62,074 nt of DNA from Acidobacteriota bacterium (GCA_021324935.1 JAJPIE010000020.1:1-62074), one strand, 5' to 3'. Positions 7,718 to 16,498 are shown, numbered from the stretch's first letter. Notes: a model not told the origin generated them from the letters alone. A program made the numbers and translations.

Positions 7718-9673
7718 GTGTGCGGAATCTGCGGATTCGCCTACGCTTCAGACAGCGACGACGCCGAACGCCGCGTGCGAGCGATGGCCGGCGCCATGCA
7801 GCATCGCGGCCCGGACGACGAAGGCTTTCTGGTCCGCGAACCGCGGGCGCCTGGCGTCGCACTTGGCATGCGCCGCCTCAGCATCATCGACCTGGCCGGC
7901 GGCCACCAGCCGGTCTGGAACGAATCGCGGGACATCGCGGTGTTTTTCAACGGCGAGCTTTACAACTATCGCGAATTGCGCGAACGCCTGCAGATGTCCG
8001 GCCACCGTTTTCTCACACAATCCGACACGGAGACCCTTGTCCATGGCTGGGAGGAGTGGGGCGAAGACCTGCTCGACGAACTCCGCGGCATGTTTGCCTT
8101 CGCGCTTCTCGATTTGCGAAAGCATTTCGCGACTGTGCCGGTGATTTTTCTGGCGCGCGACCCCCTGGGTATCAAGCCGCTCTACTACGCGCAGACCACT
8201 GAGGGCTTCGCCTTCGCCTCGGAACTTCGGGCGTTGCTGGCTTCGAGTGCCGTCGCTCGCTCTCTGTCCGCGGACGCACTGACCAGTTATCTTCTGTTTG
8301 GGAGCGTCTCCGAGCCGCTGACACTTGTCGAATGCGCCTTTTCCCTGCCTCCAGGCCACCGCCTGCTGCTTCACCTGCCGGACCGCCGCAAAGTTCCCCG
8401 CGCGCGTCCATGGTGGGACCCAGCGCGTAGCGCTTCCGCTCGCGATCCGAAACGCCCTTGCGATTTTTCCACCGCCGTGCGGCGCACGCGCGAGTTGCTG
8501 AAAGACGCCGTGCGCGCTCACTTGATCGCCGATGTTCCGGTGGGCTTATTTCTTTCCAGCGGCCTCGATTCCAGCGCGGTTGCGGCATTTGCCGCGCGCA
8601 CGCAGGAACGCATCCAGAGTTTTACCCTGTCGTTTCCAGACACACCCTACGACGAAGCGCCTCTGGCCCGCCAGGTTGCCGAAGCCACCGGCACGCGCCA
8701 CGTGGAAGTGCCGCTGAAAGGCACGGATATGCTGATGCGGCTCGACGAAGCCGTTTCGGCGCTCGATCAACCGACAATGGACGGGATCAACACGTATTTT
8801 GTTTCGTGGGCGGCACGCCAGGTGGGATTGAAAGTGGCGCTTTCAGGCCTGGGCGGGGACGAATTGTTTGTCGGTTATAGCACGTTCGTCGACACTCCGA
8901 AGCTGCGACGGCTGGAAGTAGTGTCGCGCTTTGTTCCGGACGCGTTTCGCCGCATTACCTATCCGCTGGTTTCCAGTATTCTCGCCCGGCGCGGCACGGC
9001 CGATGCAGCGCGCAAGGCCAGCGACGCCTGGCTGGTACCAAACACCCTTCCGCATCCCTACTTTTTCACGCGACTCTTATTTCCACCTTCGGAGTTGCTG
9101 CGCTTGACCGAGCCGTGCCTCCGAAGCAGCGCCATCGCGGCGGATGGTGTTACCCTCGACCCGACTTGGATGGCGTGGCTCGAGCGCGCATCCGACCAAG
9201 CTCGGGAGCTGGAGCCAATCGCCGGAATCTCCTGGCTGGAGATGCGTACTTATATGGCCAGCACGCTGCTGCGCGATACCGACTCCGTCAGCATGGCATG
9301 CTCGCTCGAGGTGCGCGTGCCTCTCCTCGATACTCCGCTGGTGGAGTTCATGTGCGCGTTGCCGGATGTGGCGCGCGTACGGCCGGAACGCCCCAAGGCC
9401 CTCCTGCGCGCGGCGCTGGAAGGAATGCTCCCCGCCGAACTTATGCAGCGGAAGAAGCGTACGTTTACTTTGCCGTGGGAGGACTGGATGCGCACCTCGT
9501 TGCGTCCGCGGCTGGAAAGCAGCTTTGCAAATCTCGCTGCACCGCTGGCGGCGCATCTTTACTCCGCGGGCGTGCAGAACGTGTGGAACAACTTCCTGCA
9601 AGGACAAACCAACTGGTCCCGTCCCTGGTCCCTCTACGTCCTCAACGAATGGTGCCGCCGCCACCTGGTGTAA
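7718..9673 (+). CDS. asnB: Asparagine synthase, glutamine-hydrolysing
   Basis: Two-domain amidotransferase of 651 residues. The GTG start is followed directly by the catalytic Cys2 of the Ntn glutaminase domain (CGICGF). Further N-terminal motifs are RRLSIIDL and FFNGELYNY. The synthase domain carries the PPi-loop SSGLDSSA near residue 280, with an adenylate-forming site that activates a carboxylate for amidation. GGAGAAG precedes the start. In exopolysaccharide clusters such AsnB homologues often amidate sugar carboxylates or other substrates instead of free aspartate. Placement between glycosyltransferases and a NodU-type carbamoyltransferase, and the presence of two nucleotide-sugar dehydrogenases nearby that make uronates, suggests but does not prove that role here. 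Confidence 0.93.
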   Translation: MCGICGFAYASDSDDAERRVRAMAGAMQHRGPDDEGFLVREPRAPGVALGMRRLSIIDLAGGHQPVWNESRDIAVFFNGELYNYRELRERLQMSGHRFLTQSDTETLVHGWEEWGEDLLDELRGMFAFALLDLRKHFATVPVIFLARDPLGIKPLYYAQTTEGFAFASELRALLASSAVARSLSADALTSYLLFGSVSEPLTLVECAFSLPPGHRLLLHLPDRRKVPRARPWWDPARSASARDPKRPCDFSTAVRRTRELLKDAVRAHLIADVPVGLFLSSGLDSSAVAAFAARTQERIQSFTLSFPDTPYDEAPLARQVAEATGTRHVEVPLKGTDMLMRLDEAVSALDQPTMDGINTYFVSWAARQVGLKVALSGLGGDELFVGYSTFVDTPKLRRLEVVSRFVPDAFRRITYPLVSSILARRGTADAARKASDAWLVPNTLPHPYFFTRLLFPPSELLRLTEPCLRSSAIAADGVTLDPTWMAWLERASDQARELEPIAGISWLEMRTYMASTLLRDTDSVSMACSLEVRVPLLDTPLVEFMCALPDVARVRPERPKALLRAALEGMLPAELMQRKKRTFTLPWEDWMRTSLRPRLESSFANLAAPLAAHLYSAGVQNVWNNFLQGQTNWSRPWSLYVLNEWCRRHLV

Positions 9674-9746
9674 CCATTTCGCATTGGATGGTCGCGCAGG
9701 CGGATAACACCGCAAGCTGGTTTTGGGTACACTGGTTCATTCGACG

Positions 9747-11498
9747 ATGAACATCCTCGGGATCAATGCGTATCACGGCAATGCTTCGGCCGCCCTGGTT
9801 TGCGACGGCAAGCTGATCGCCGCGGTGGAAGAAGAGCGCTTCAATCGCGTGAAATATGCCGCGGGTTTCCCCTCGGCCGCCATCCACTACTGCCTGAAAG
9901 AGGCGGGAATTACGCTGGCGGATCTAGATCACGTGGCGGTTCCCCGCAATCCTTATGCGCGTCTGGGCACAAAACTTCTCTACGCCCTGCGGATGCCCGC
10001 GTTTGCGCGCGAGCGCGCCCGGGTAATTTCCAAATTTACCGGTATTCCCACGGCCCTGGCTTGGGCTTTCGACAGCGACCCGGCAAAAATCACTGCACGG
10101 TTTCACCGCGTGGAGCACCACCAGGCGCATCTCGGCAGCGCGTTTTTTGTTTCCCCGTTTGAAGACGCCGCGCTGCTTTCCGCGGATGGGCTTGGCGATT
10201 TTGCCAGTTCGATGTGGGGCCTGGGCAGCGGCAATGCCATGCGCATTGACGGCTCCGTGATCTTCCCGCACTCACTGGGGCTGTACTACAGCGCGGTGAC
10301 GCAGTATCTGGGTTTCCTGAAATTCGGCGACGAATACAAAGTGATGGGGCTGGCCGCGTATGGCCAGCCCGCGCATCTGGACTCTTTCCGGGAGATCTTG
10401 CAATTCGGCAACAAAGGCGGCGACTTTCGTTTCAAGCTCGGCCTGAAGTACTTCACGCACCACAAGACCGGACCCGAGATGTCCTGGGCAGAATCCGATC
10501 AGACACCCACGCTTGGAAAACTGTTCTCTGAAGCCATGCCGGCCTTGCTGAAAGCTCCGGCGCGGCAACCGGACGAACCGCTCGAGCAGCGGCACCGCGA
10601 CCTGGCTTCGACGCTTCAGGCGCGGCTCGAGGAAGTGTATCTGGGTATGCTCAAAAAGTTGGCGGCTGCGACCGGAGCGAAAGCGGTTTGCCTTGCGGGC
10701 GGCGTGGCTTTTAACTGCGTGGCCAATGGGAAAATCTTCGACGCCACACCATTCGAACGAGTCTATGTGCATCCCGCCGCGGGTGACGCGGGCCTTGCGG
10801 TGGGGGCGGCGTTTTACGTATGGAATCAACTGCTCGGCCAGCCGCGATCCTTCGTAATGGATCACGCCTATTGGGGACCGGGCTACTCTGCGCAGGAAAT
10901 AAAGGCCGCGCTTGAAGCCAATCCAGTTTCCCGCGGGGGCCACACAATCACAGAACTGCCGGAAGAAGAATTGCTGCGCCGTACGGCTGCAATCATCGGC
11001 GAAGGAAAAATCCTCGGATGGTATCAAGGCCGCGCCGAGTGGGGCCCACGCGCGTTGGGCAATCGCAGCATCGTGGCCGATCCACGCCGGCCGGAAATGA
11101 AAGAAATTCTCAACCGGCGCATCAAGCATCGCGAAATCTTCCGTCCCTTTGCCCCCTCGATCCTGGCCGAGAAAACCGGCGAATGGTTCGAGAAGTCGCA
11201 TCCCTCGCCCTTTATGAACCTGGCGTACTCCGTATTGACGGCTCAGCGTGAAAAAATCCCGGCTCCCACACACGTCGATGGCACGGGCCGGTTGCAGACG
11301 GTTACCCGCGAAGCGAATCCACGCTACTACGCGCTCATCCGCGAGTTCGAGCGCCAGACTGGAGTGCCCGTGGTGCTCAACACTTCGTTCAACGACAACG
11401 AACCCATCGTCTGCCGCCCCGGAGAGGCGCTGGACTGCTATCTGCGCACGCAAATGGACGCGCTGGTGCTCGGCAATTTTCTCATCACTCGGCAATGA
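9747..11498 (+). CDS. NodU/CmcH-type carbamoyltransferase
   Basis: Full-length 583-residue O-carbamoyltransferase. The N-terminal Kae1-like domain opens MNILGINAYHGNASAALV and has the metal-binding HHQAH motif (VEHHQAHLGSAF) and SADGLGDF. Later motifs are GGVAFNCVANGKI, then YrdC-like/C-terminal RAEWGPRALGNRSI and NTSFNDNEPIVC. The family makes carbamoyl-adenylate from carbamoyl phosphate and ATP and transfers the carbamoyl group to a hydroxyl of a sugar or antibiotic. The TTG-led upstream extension (9723) is dropped in favour of ATG 9747. The next gene starts four bases inside this one (ATGA), so the two are coupled. A surface glycan is the likely acceptor. Confidence 0.94.
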   Translation: MNILGINAYHGNASAALVCDGKLIAAVEEERFNRVKYAAGFPSAAIHYCLKEAGITLADLDHVAVPRNPYARLGTKLLYALRMPAFARERARVISKFTGIPTALAWAFDSDPAKITARFHRVEHHQAHLGSAFFVSPFEDAALLSADGLGDFASSMWGLGSGNAMRIDGSVIFPHSLGLYYSAVTQYLGFLKFGDEYKVMGLAAYGQPAHLDSFREILQFGNKGGDFRFKLGLKYFTHHKTGPEMSWAESDQTPTLGKLFSEAMPALLKAPARQPDEPLEQRHRDLASTLQARLEEVYLGMLKKLAAATGAKAVCLAGGVAFNCVANGKIFDATPFERVYVHPAAGDAGLAVGAAFYVWNQLLGQPRSFVMDHAYWGPGYSAQEIKAALEANPVSRGGHTITELPEEELLRRTAAIIGEGKILGWYQGRAEWGPRALGNRSIVADPRRPEMKEILNRRIKHREIFRPFAPSILAEKTGEWFEKSHPSPFMNLAYSVLTAQREKIPAPTHVDGTGRLQTVTREANPRYYALIREFERQTGVPVVLNTSFNDNEPIVCRPGEALDCYLRTQMDALVLGNFLITRQ

Positions 11499-12322
11499 AG
11501 CCTTTCACACCAAAGCTTGCGCCGTGGGGACCTCCAGTTCTCCTCGGCGTTCCCCTCGATCACAATTCTTCGTTTCTGCGCGGCCCGGCGCTGGCGCCAC
11601 CGCTGATCCGCCGGGCGCTGCATTCGGATGCCTGGAACAAAACCACGGAATCCCGGGTGGATTTAGGCGTCCCTGGCATTTTTGAGGACGCCGGCGATCT
11701 TTCGAAAATGGAATCGCCTGATGCGTTCAAGAGGATAGAGGAAGCCATCGCGAAGATTGTCTCCGCCGGCAAACGCCCGGTAACTCTGGGCGGCGACCAT
11801 TCCATCACCTATCCAATCCTGCGCTCCATTGGCAAGCGCATTCCCGGAATCACCCTCGTGCACTTCGACGCGCATCCGGATTTGTATGCCGATTACGAAG
11901 GCAATCCACATTCGCACGCCAGCCCGTTCGCACGCATTCTGGAATCTCAATTGGTGAAACGGTTGGTGCAGATTGGCGTCCGCACGCTGAACGAGCACCA
12001 GCACACGCAGGCAGAGAAGTACGGCGTGGAAGTTTTTGAAATGAACGCTCTGCCGGACCTGTGCCAGCTCGGCCTGGCGGGTCCGATTTACATCTCGTTT
12101 GACATGGATGCGCTTGATCCCGCTTTTGCGCCGGGGATTTCCCACTGGGAGCCTGGCGGCCTATCCACGCGCGAAGCCATTCGCTACCTGCATGGCTTGT
12201 CAGGACCGCTCATTGGCGCCGACCTCGTGGAATTCAATCCAGTGCGTGATACGATTGGCATCACAGCCACCGTTGCCGCGAAGATTTTGAAAGAAATTCT
12301 CGGAATCATGCTCCGCGCATGA
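11495..12322 (+). CDS. Arginase/agmatinase-family ureohydrolase
   Basis: Binuclear-manganese ureohydrolase of 275 residues. All metal-ligand motifs are intact: GGDHSITYP (His), HFDAHPDLY (Asp-His-Asp) and SFDMDALDPAFAPG (Asp-x-Asp). Known family members split agmatine, arginine, guanidinobutyrate or formiminoglutamate. Substrate cannot be told from sequence; the agmatinase branch fits the length. ATGA overlap with the carbamoyltransferase gene makes a tight operon. An odd neighbour for a carbamoyltransferase: ureohydrolase products or a related guanidino or amidino sugar could be involved, but this is speculation. Confidence 0.9.
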   Translation: MKPFTPKLAPWGPPVLLGVPLDHNSSFLRGPALAPPLIRRALHSDAWNKTTESRVDLGVPGIFEDAGDLSKMESPDAFKRIEEAIAKIVSAGKRPVTLGGDHSITYPILRSIGKRIPGITLVHFDAHPDLYADYEGNPHSHASPFARILESQLVKRLVQIGVRTLNEHQHTQAEKYGVEVFEMNALPDLCQLGLAGPIYISFDMDALDPAFAPGISHWEPGGLSTREAIRYLHGLSGPLIGADLVEFNPVRDTIGITATVAAKILKEILGIMLRA

Positions 12323-12332
12323 TGGGCGGAAA

Positions 12333-12737
12333 ATGCGGAACGCTCCAAAAGTCTTTCTCACTGCCGATTGGCGCGACCTGCTCATGCTCAACTATGAAGT
12401 CGAGCCCGGCCTTCTTGAGCAATTCGTTCCCAAAGGCACCGAACTCGATACGTTCAACGGCAAAACCTACGTCAGCCTGGTCGGCTTCCGTTTCCGCAAT
12501 ACGAAGTATCGAGGCTGGATCCCAGTTCCCTTTCACTCCGAATTTGCGGAGATTAATCTGCGCTTCTACGTGCGCCGCCGGAACGGCCCGGAAATGCGTC
12601 GAGGCGCGGAGTTTTCCGGCGACCCGTCCAACTTATATGGCCCGGCATTGGCGATGGTTCTGAAACAGCCGCCAAATTCCGCCTTTGTTGCCGAAGGATC
12701 GGCCGTTAGCGTGTTTAGTGGCACAAACATCTGCTGA
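12333..12737 (+). pseudogene. DUF2071 (YqjF-like) protein lacking its middle
   Basis: The first about 85 residues (LTADWRDLLMLNYEVEPGLL, TELDTFNGKTYVSLVGF, NLRFYVRRRNGPEMRRG) match the start of DUF2071 proteins, and the last about 35 (LYGPALAMVLKQPPNSAFVA, EGSAVSVFSG) match their end. Family members are about 230-250 residues; this ORF has 134, so roughly 100 central residues are missing and the joint lies near residue 90-95. The frame is kept, so it reads as a clean in-frame deletion of about 300 bases. The product probably cannot fold as the family does. It begins ten bases after the ureohydrolase gene and may be cotranscribed. A deliberately short variant is possible but unlikely. Confidence 0.7.
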
Positions 12738-12761
12738 GCCAATCATCACAGGACGCACCAG

Positions 12762-13175
12762 TTAGATTTTCGTGACGGCCGCGCCTGCGATTTTCAAGGA
12801 AATCGTTGGTGCCTCCAATAGTGTATTGTGCACGAGGCAGTGCTCCACGGCATCCTCCACGCCTTTCTGGTGTTCAGGCGTAAGCTCGACGGGCGCGTCC
12901 ACCTCAATCACGAAGTTGGTCATGCGTGCCAGCGGATCTTTCACTTTTTCGCAGGTCACCCGTACGCGCGTTCCTTCCGTGGCCAGTTTGTGCTTGCGGA
13001 GATACTGAGCCGCATAAAACCCCGCGCAAGATCCCAAGGAAGCGAGCAACAATTCCGGCGGCGTGAAACCCTCGTCAAATCCGCCGTCCGGCACAGGCTA
13101 ATCGCTGATGATCGAGTGATTTCGGGTCTTAATTTCGAATTGCACCGATCCCAGATGCTCCACTTGAACTTCCAT
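12762..13175 (-). pseudogene. OsmC-family protein interrupted by one in-frame TAG
   Basis: Reading from ATG 13175 (GGGAGGA five bases upstream) gives MEVQVEHLGSVQFEIKTRNH, then IISD, a TAG at 13098-13100, then PVPDGGFDEGFTPPELLLAS and the rest of an OsmC domain in the same frame. Homologous proteins usually have a residue such as Gln between D and P; CAG to TAG is a single transition. The rest is intact: LGSCAGFYAAQYL carries one redox Cys and EHCLVHNTLL the second, as in OsmC/YhfA hydroperoxide-detoxifying proteins. Total length (137 codons) is normal. Downstream GTG 13094 has no ribosome site. Either a recent nonsense mutation, a sequencing error, or suppressed UAG. Confidence 0.8.
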
Positions 13176-13307
13176 GTGTTCCTCCCTGGGGAAGCGAGCC
13201 CTGGTTGTGTTCCGAGAGAGCGAGAAACTCAGCGCTCCCGATTGTTTCAACTCCCCTATAACAGAAGGAAATGCTCCGTCCAAGTGCATCTGACACGAAC
13301 CGGGGTC

Positions 13308-13790
13308 TTAGCGTTTTCCGCGGTCGTACTCGCGGAAAACGTCGCGCAGGGAGTCCAGCAGATGCCCGCGTTTTACCTTGCCGCTCTCAGTTTTGTGTAA
13401 GCCGGACCATAGCACCTGGCCCGATTTGGGATCCACGAGCGCGAGGCGCGTGTAACCGTTGGGCACAGCGCCCTCTACCGGCGGATTATCCGCAGCGGAA
13501 GGAAACTGTCCCTCGGGTAGCTCGCGAACGTGAGCGCCGTTGTCCAGACGGAAAATCAAATCCGCCTTTTCCCGGTCCTCCACTACTTCGAACCGATTCC
13601 ACTTCTGTATTTCAAGGATTGCCACAGATCCAAGGTCGGCAAACCCAGTTTCATTTTCGATGTACACGGTATGCGCGCTTAGCAATTTCTGCGGCAAGTC
13701 CCCGGATTTCGCATCCGCACTCAGAACCGCCAGCCAGATAACGATGGCGAAGGGGAAAATTCCCCCGAGGAGGAGGGGATACCTGCGCAT
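13308..13790 (-). CDS. Exported protein of unknown function
   Basis: 160 residues with an N-terminal signal peptide or anchor (RRYPLLLGGIFPFAIVIWLA, ADA cleavage candidate) and a small soluble domain. The segment HTVYIENETGFADLG, then WNRFEVVEDREKADLIFRLD, then LALVDPKSGQVLWSG resembles secreted acidobacterial proteins that look like the periplasmic 'compute a lipoprotein value' domains, but I cannot name the family. It lies upstream of the broken osmC on the same strand (132-base gap) and is divergent from the third glycosyltransferase. Function unknown. Confidence 0.65.
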   Translation of the reverse strand: MRRYPLLLGGIFPFAIVIWLAVLSADAKSGDLPQKLLSAHTVYIENETGFADLGSVAILEIQKWNRFEVVEDREKADLIFRLDNGAHVRELPEGQFPSAADNPPVEGAVPNGYTRLALVDPKSGQVLWSGLHKTESGKVKRGHLLDSLRDVFREYDRGKR

Positions 13791-13931
13791 GCAAACCTCC
13801 TAAAGACTTGTCTGTGGAGAGTTGTAACCTACTTGGATGGATGGGAGAGGGGAACTGTTCCGACGGACAGGATTGGTCCAGCTGCCCGATTTTTGGGAGT
13901 ACCCCGGCTTCAGGGAACTCCGCTTAGCCTG

Positions 13932-13937
13932 TAGAAT
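13932..13937 (+). promoter_or_regulatory. Candidate -10 box, leaderless start
   Basis: TAGAAT lies six bases before the GTG at 13944, with no Shine-Dalgarno between. The spacing matches that seen at 4464-4475 and would give a leaderless mRNA for the glycosyltransferase. Confidence 0.35.
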
Positions 13938-13943
13938 CCTTGC

Positions 13944-15149
13944 GTGCGCATCCTGCTGCTCAACCTCTATTACCCACCGGACACCTCTGCCACCGCGAAA
14001 ATCGCGCAAACTCTCGCCGAAGCGCTCGCCACAAAGCATGAGGTCACCGTGGTTTGCGGGCGCCCCTCCTACGATCCCTCGGAGCGCCGGCCCTGGAAGT
14101 TCTTTCAAACCGAAAGGAAGGGGAGCGTGCGCATTGTCCGTGTCGGCTCTACCGACTATCCCCGCACGGAAATGCGCAAGCGAATTTTCAACTACCTGAG
14201 TTACGTGTTTCTTGCTGTGCCCCGCGTGGTGTTTCTCCCGTGCGACGTGATTATGGCCATGACGGATCCCCCGTTCGAAGGGATTGTCGGCGCCTTCGTC
14301 GCGCTGCTCAAGGGAAAAGCGTACGTTTACAACATCCAGGACATGTATCCGGAGATGGCCGTGGGCGGCTCGATTGTGCGGCCGGGTACCATGGCTCGTC
14401 TATGGGAACGCATGCATCGCTGGGTGTTGCGCCGCGCCACGCGCGTCGTGGCCATCGGTGAAGACATGCGCAATCGCATTCTCTCGAAGGGAGTCGATCC
14501 GGCACGAGTCTCCGTGGTAAGGCACGGCACAGAGCCGCATCCAGCAGGCGAGGCGCCGCCCGAACTTGATTCCGAGGTGATTCGCGCGATTCGCGGAAGT
14601 TTTCGTTTTGTTCTCTTGCACGCCGGCAACCTTGGCTTCTATGGAGCCTGGGACACCTTGATCTCGGGGGCATCCGCGCTTGCCGGAGACGGCGTGGGCC
14701 TTGTGTTCGTTGGTGATGGAGCCCAGCGTTCCCGGCTTCAGGCCGTCTCAGCGGACCGGCCCAACATTCGCTTTCTGCCGTTTTTCCCCGGCCACAAAAT
14801 CCCCTCGGTGCTTGCCGCCGCCGATGCGCACCTGGTCACCGTAAAGCGGGGCTTGGAAGGCGTCGTGGTACCCAGCAAGATGTATGGGATCATCGCGGCA
14901 GGCAAGCCTATCGTAGCCGTTGCGCCTCGAGAGTGCGACGTCGTTTCCCTTGGCGAGGCCAAGGGTTTTTCCGTGTCCGCGGATCCGGACGACCCTGTTG
15001 CTTTTGCGCAGACAATCCGGAATTTGCTGCGCGACCAGGAAAAGCTCCAGGCCATGAGCAAGGCGGCGCTGGCCGCGGCGCTGGAATATGCTCGCGCCGG
15101 CGAACTCCAGAAGTTGCTGCAGATTCTCGAGGAAGCAAACCGTATCTGA
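13944..15149 (+). CDS. GT4-family glycosyltransferase, WbuB/WcaI-like
   Basis: 401-residue GT-B enzyme of the WbuB/WcaI type. It starts MRILLLNLYYPPDTSATAKI, has VFVGDGAQRSRLQ in the C-terminal domain, and the donor site VVPSKMYGIIAAGKPIVAVA where the family often shows a P-S-K-x-Y-E/G pattern instead of a classic EX7E. In O-antigen and colanic acid clusters WbuB-like proteins transfer deoxyaminosugars such as L-FucNAc. There is one hydrophobic stretch (LSYVFLAVPRVVFLP) that could bind the inner membrane. It starts at a GTG without a ribosome site, close to a candidate -10. It sits 250 bases upstream of the initiating transferase gene. Confidence 0.9.
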   Translation: MRILLLNLYYPPDTSATAKIAQTLAEALATKHEVTVVCGRPSYDPSERRPWKFFQTERKGSVRIVRVGSTDYPRTEMRKRIFNYLSYVFLAVPRVVFLPCDVIMAMTDPPFEGIVGAFVALLKGKAYVYNIQDMYPEMAVGGSIVRPGTMARLWERMHRWVLRRATRVVAIGEDMRNRILSKGVDPARVSVVRHGTEPHPAGEAPPELDSEVIRAIRGSFRFVLLHAGNLGFYGAWDTLISGASALAGDGVGLVFVGDGAQRSRLQAVSADRPNIRFLPFFPGHKIPSVLAAADAHLVTVKRGLEGVVVPSKMYGIIAAGKPIVAVAPRECDVVSLGEAKGFSVSADPDDPVAFAQTIRNLLRDQEKLQAMSKAALAAALEYARAGELQKLLQILEEANRI

Positions 15150-15274
15150 TCCGGCTTTATAGTTTGGTTACGAGAATAGTTATTATATTGTCATCAGTTT
15201 ATAATTCCTAAATTTTGCTGTGGCGGATTGCTTTCGTTCGCGCTAAGGTAAGACTCGCTGCGTGGGGCAGCACC

Positions 15275-15299
15275 GACGGTTCTCTCTAAACCGTCTTTT
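15275..15299 (+). terminator. Terminator or attenuator in WecA-like leader
   Basis: Perfect seven-base stem (GACGGTT at 15275-15281, AACCGTC at 15289-15295) with a CTCTCTA loop and TTTT immediately after. It lies about 125 bases after the glycosyltransferase stop and 100 bases before the next start, in a gap that also holds an AT-rich patch (15160-15210) and a second small hairpin (GCCGG/CCGGC near 15315-15335). It could simply end the upstream transcript or act as an attenuator. Confidence 0.55.
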
Positions 15300-15401
15300 G
15301 CAGGCGTAACTTGGGAGCCGGATCCCAAACCGGCAACGTCTCTGTGAATGACTGGCGCTCTCGCCCTTTGCCAGTTTCCTCAGAACGCGTGTTGAGGATA
15401 A

Positions 15402-16448
15402 ATGAGCGCGGGTTTGCTGGCTTTTCTGATAGCCGCGTCGGCATCGCTCCTTCTGACCGTCCCCGTCCGGGCGCTGGCGATTCGCGTCGGCATGGTCGAT
15501 CTCCCCGGACCTCGTAAAGTCCATCTGAAGCCCATTCCACTTTTGGGCGGACTGGCCATGTATGGCGGCGTCATGCTGGCCATACTGATTGTGTTCGACG
15601 GGCCTGCGCGGCAGCAGGTGATCGGCATTGTCACCGGAGCGACGCTGGTCGCATCCGTGGGCTTTCTCGATGATCGCGGCGTGCTGCATCACCAGATCAA
15701 ACTGTTCGTGGGTATGCCGTTGGCGGCGGTCATTCTGTTGGCCAGTGGCATTCATGCCCAGGTGTTCAGCCAGATTCTTCCTGGCCACGCAGGTTACTGG
15801 CTGGATGCGGCATTGACGGTGCTCTGGGTCGTGGGCATCACCGCTTCGTTCAGCATTTTAGACCATATGGATGGACTTTGCGCGGGTGTGGCCGCCATGG
15901 CCTCCGTATTTTTCGCCATGCTCGCTTACTTGAACGGTCAAACACTGGTGACCACGCTGGCCGCCTCCGTGCTGGGCGCAGCCGCCGGGTTCCTGCGATG
16001 GAATTTCAAGCCCGCCAAAATCTTCATGGGTGACGGCGGCGCGATGTTCCTGGGATTTCTGATGGCCACGCTGGCCCTGAAACTTCGCCTCGGCCATGCG
16101 TCGCTGCTCGCAAGCTGGCTTGCTCCGGTGCTGATTTTGAGCGCAACCATTTTCGACACCACTCTGGTCACCATTTCCCGGTCCCGCCGCGGTTTATTGC
16201 CGTTTGCCACCCCCGGAAAAGATCACTCCGCGCATCGCCTGGCGAATCTCGGCCTGGGCCAACGCGGCGCGGTCCTTGCCATGTATCTCACCGGCGCGGT
16301 TTGCGGCGGAGCCGCGGTCCTCGTGTCCTATCTTTCGAACAAGGCCGCGGCCCTGTTGGCCGCGGTGGTGCTTTCCAGCATGCTGGTGGCGGTCGCCTGG
16401 CTGGAACGCGCACCGTATGAGAAGCAGGCCATCAAAAAAGCTGCGTAA
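15402..16448 (+). CDS. WecA/MraY-like polyprenyl-phosphate sugar-1-P transferase
   Basis: Polytopic inner-membrane enzyme (348 residues, about ten helices) that moves a sugar-1-phosphate from a UDP-sugar onto undecaprenyl phosphate, the first step of many glycan pathways. Family motifs are present: DLPGPRKVHLKPIPLLGG near residue 30, the catalytic Asp-rich ILDHMDGL, the magnesium loop MGDGGAMFLGF and the His motif GKDHSAHRLANLG. The HxxxHRL form matches WecA/TagO/WbpL rather than MraY. GAGGAT precedes the ATG. The leader has hairpins that could control it. This is the likely initiator for the glycan built by the surrounding transferases; its UDP-sugar may come from the epimerase at 25.3 kb. 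Confidence 0.92.
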   Translation: MSAGLLAFLIAASASLLLTVPVRALAIRVGMVDLPGPRKVHLKPIPLLGGLAMYGGVMLAILIVFDGPARQQVIGIVTGATLVASVGFLDDRGVLHHQIKLFVGMPLAAVILLASGIHAQVFSQILPGHAGYWLDAALTVLWVVGITASFSILDHMDGLCAGVAAMASVFFAMLAYLNGQTLVTTLAASVLGAAAGFLRWNFKPAKIFMGDGGAMFLGFLMATLALKLRLGHASLLASWLAPVLILSATIFDTTLVTISRSRRGLLPFATPGKDHSAHRLANLGLGQRGAVLAMYLTGAVCGGAAVLVSYLSNKAAALLAAVVLSSMLVAVAWLERAPYEKQAIKKAA

Positions 16449-16498
16449 CTCGCAGTTCCTTTTTCTGCCCGTACGAAAATTCCCAAGTCTGGTCGTGT

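Noticed and set aside
10272..11495. 407-residue minus-strand ORF
   Set aside because: Antisense shadow of the carbamoyltransferase gene.
15200..15400. c-di-GMP-type or other known riboswitch in the WecA-like leader
   Set aside because: No conserved core bases of a known riboswitch family were found; only simple hairpins.
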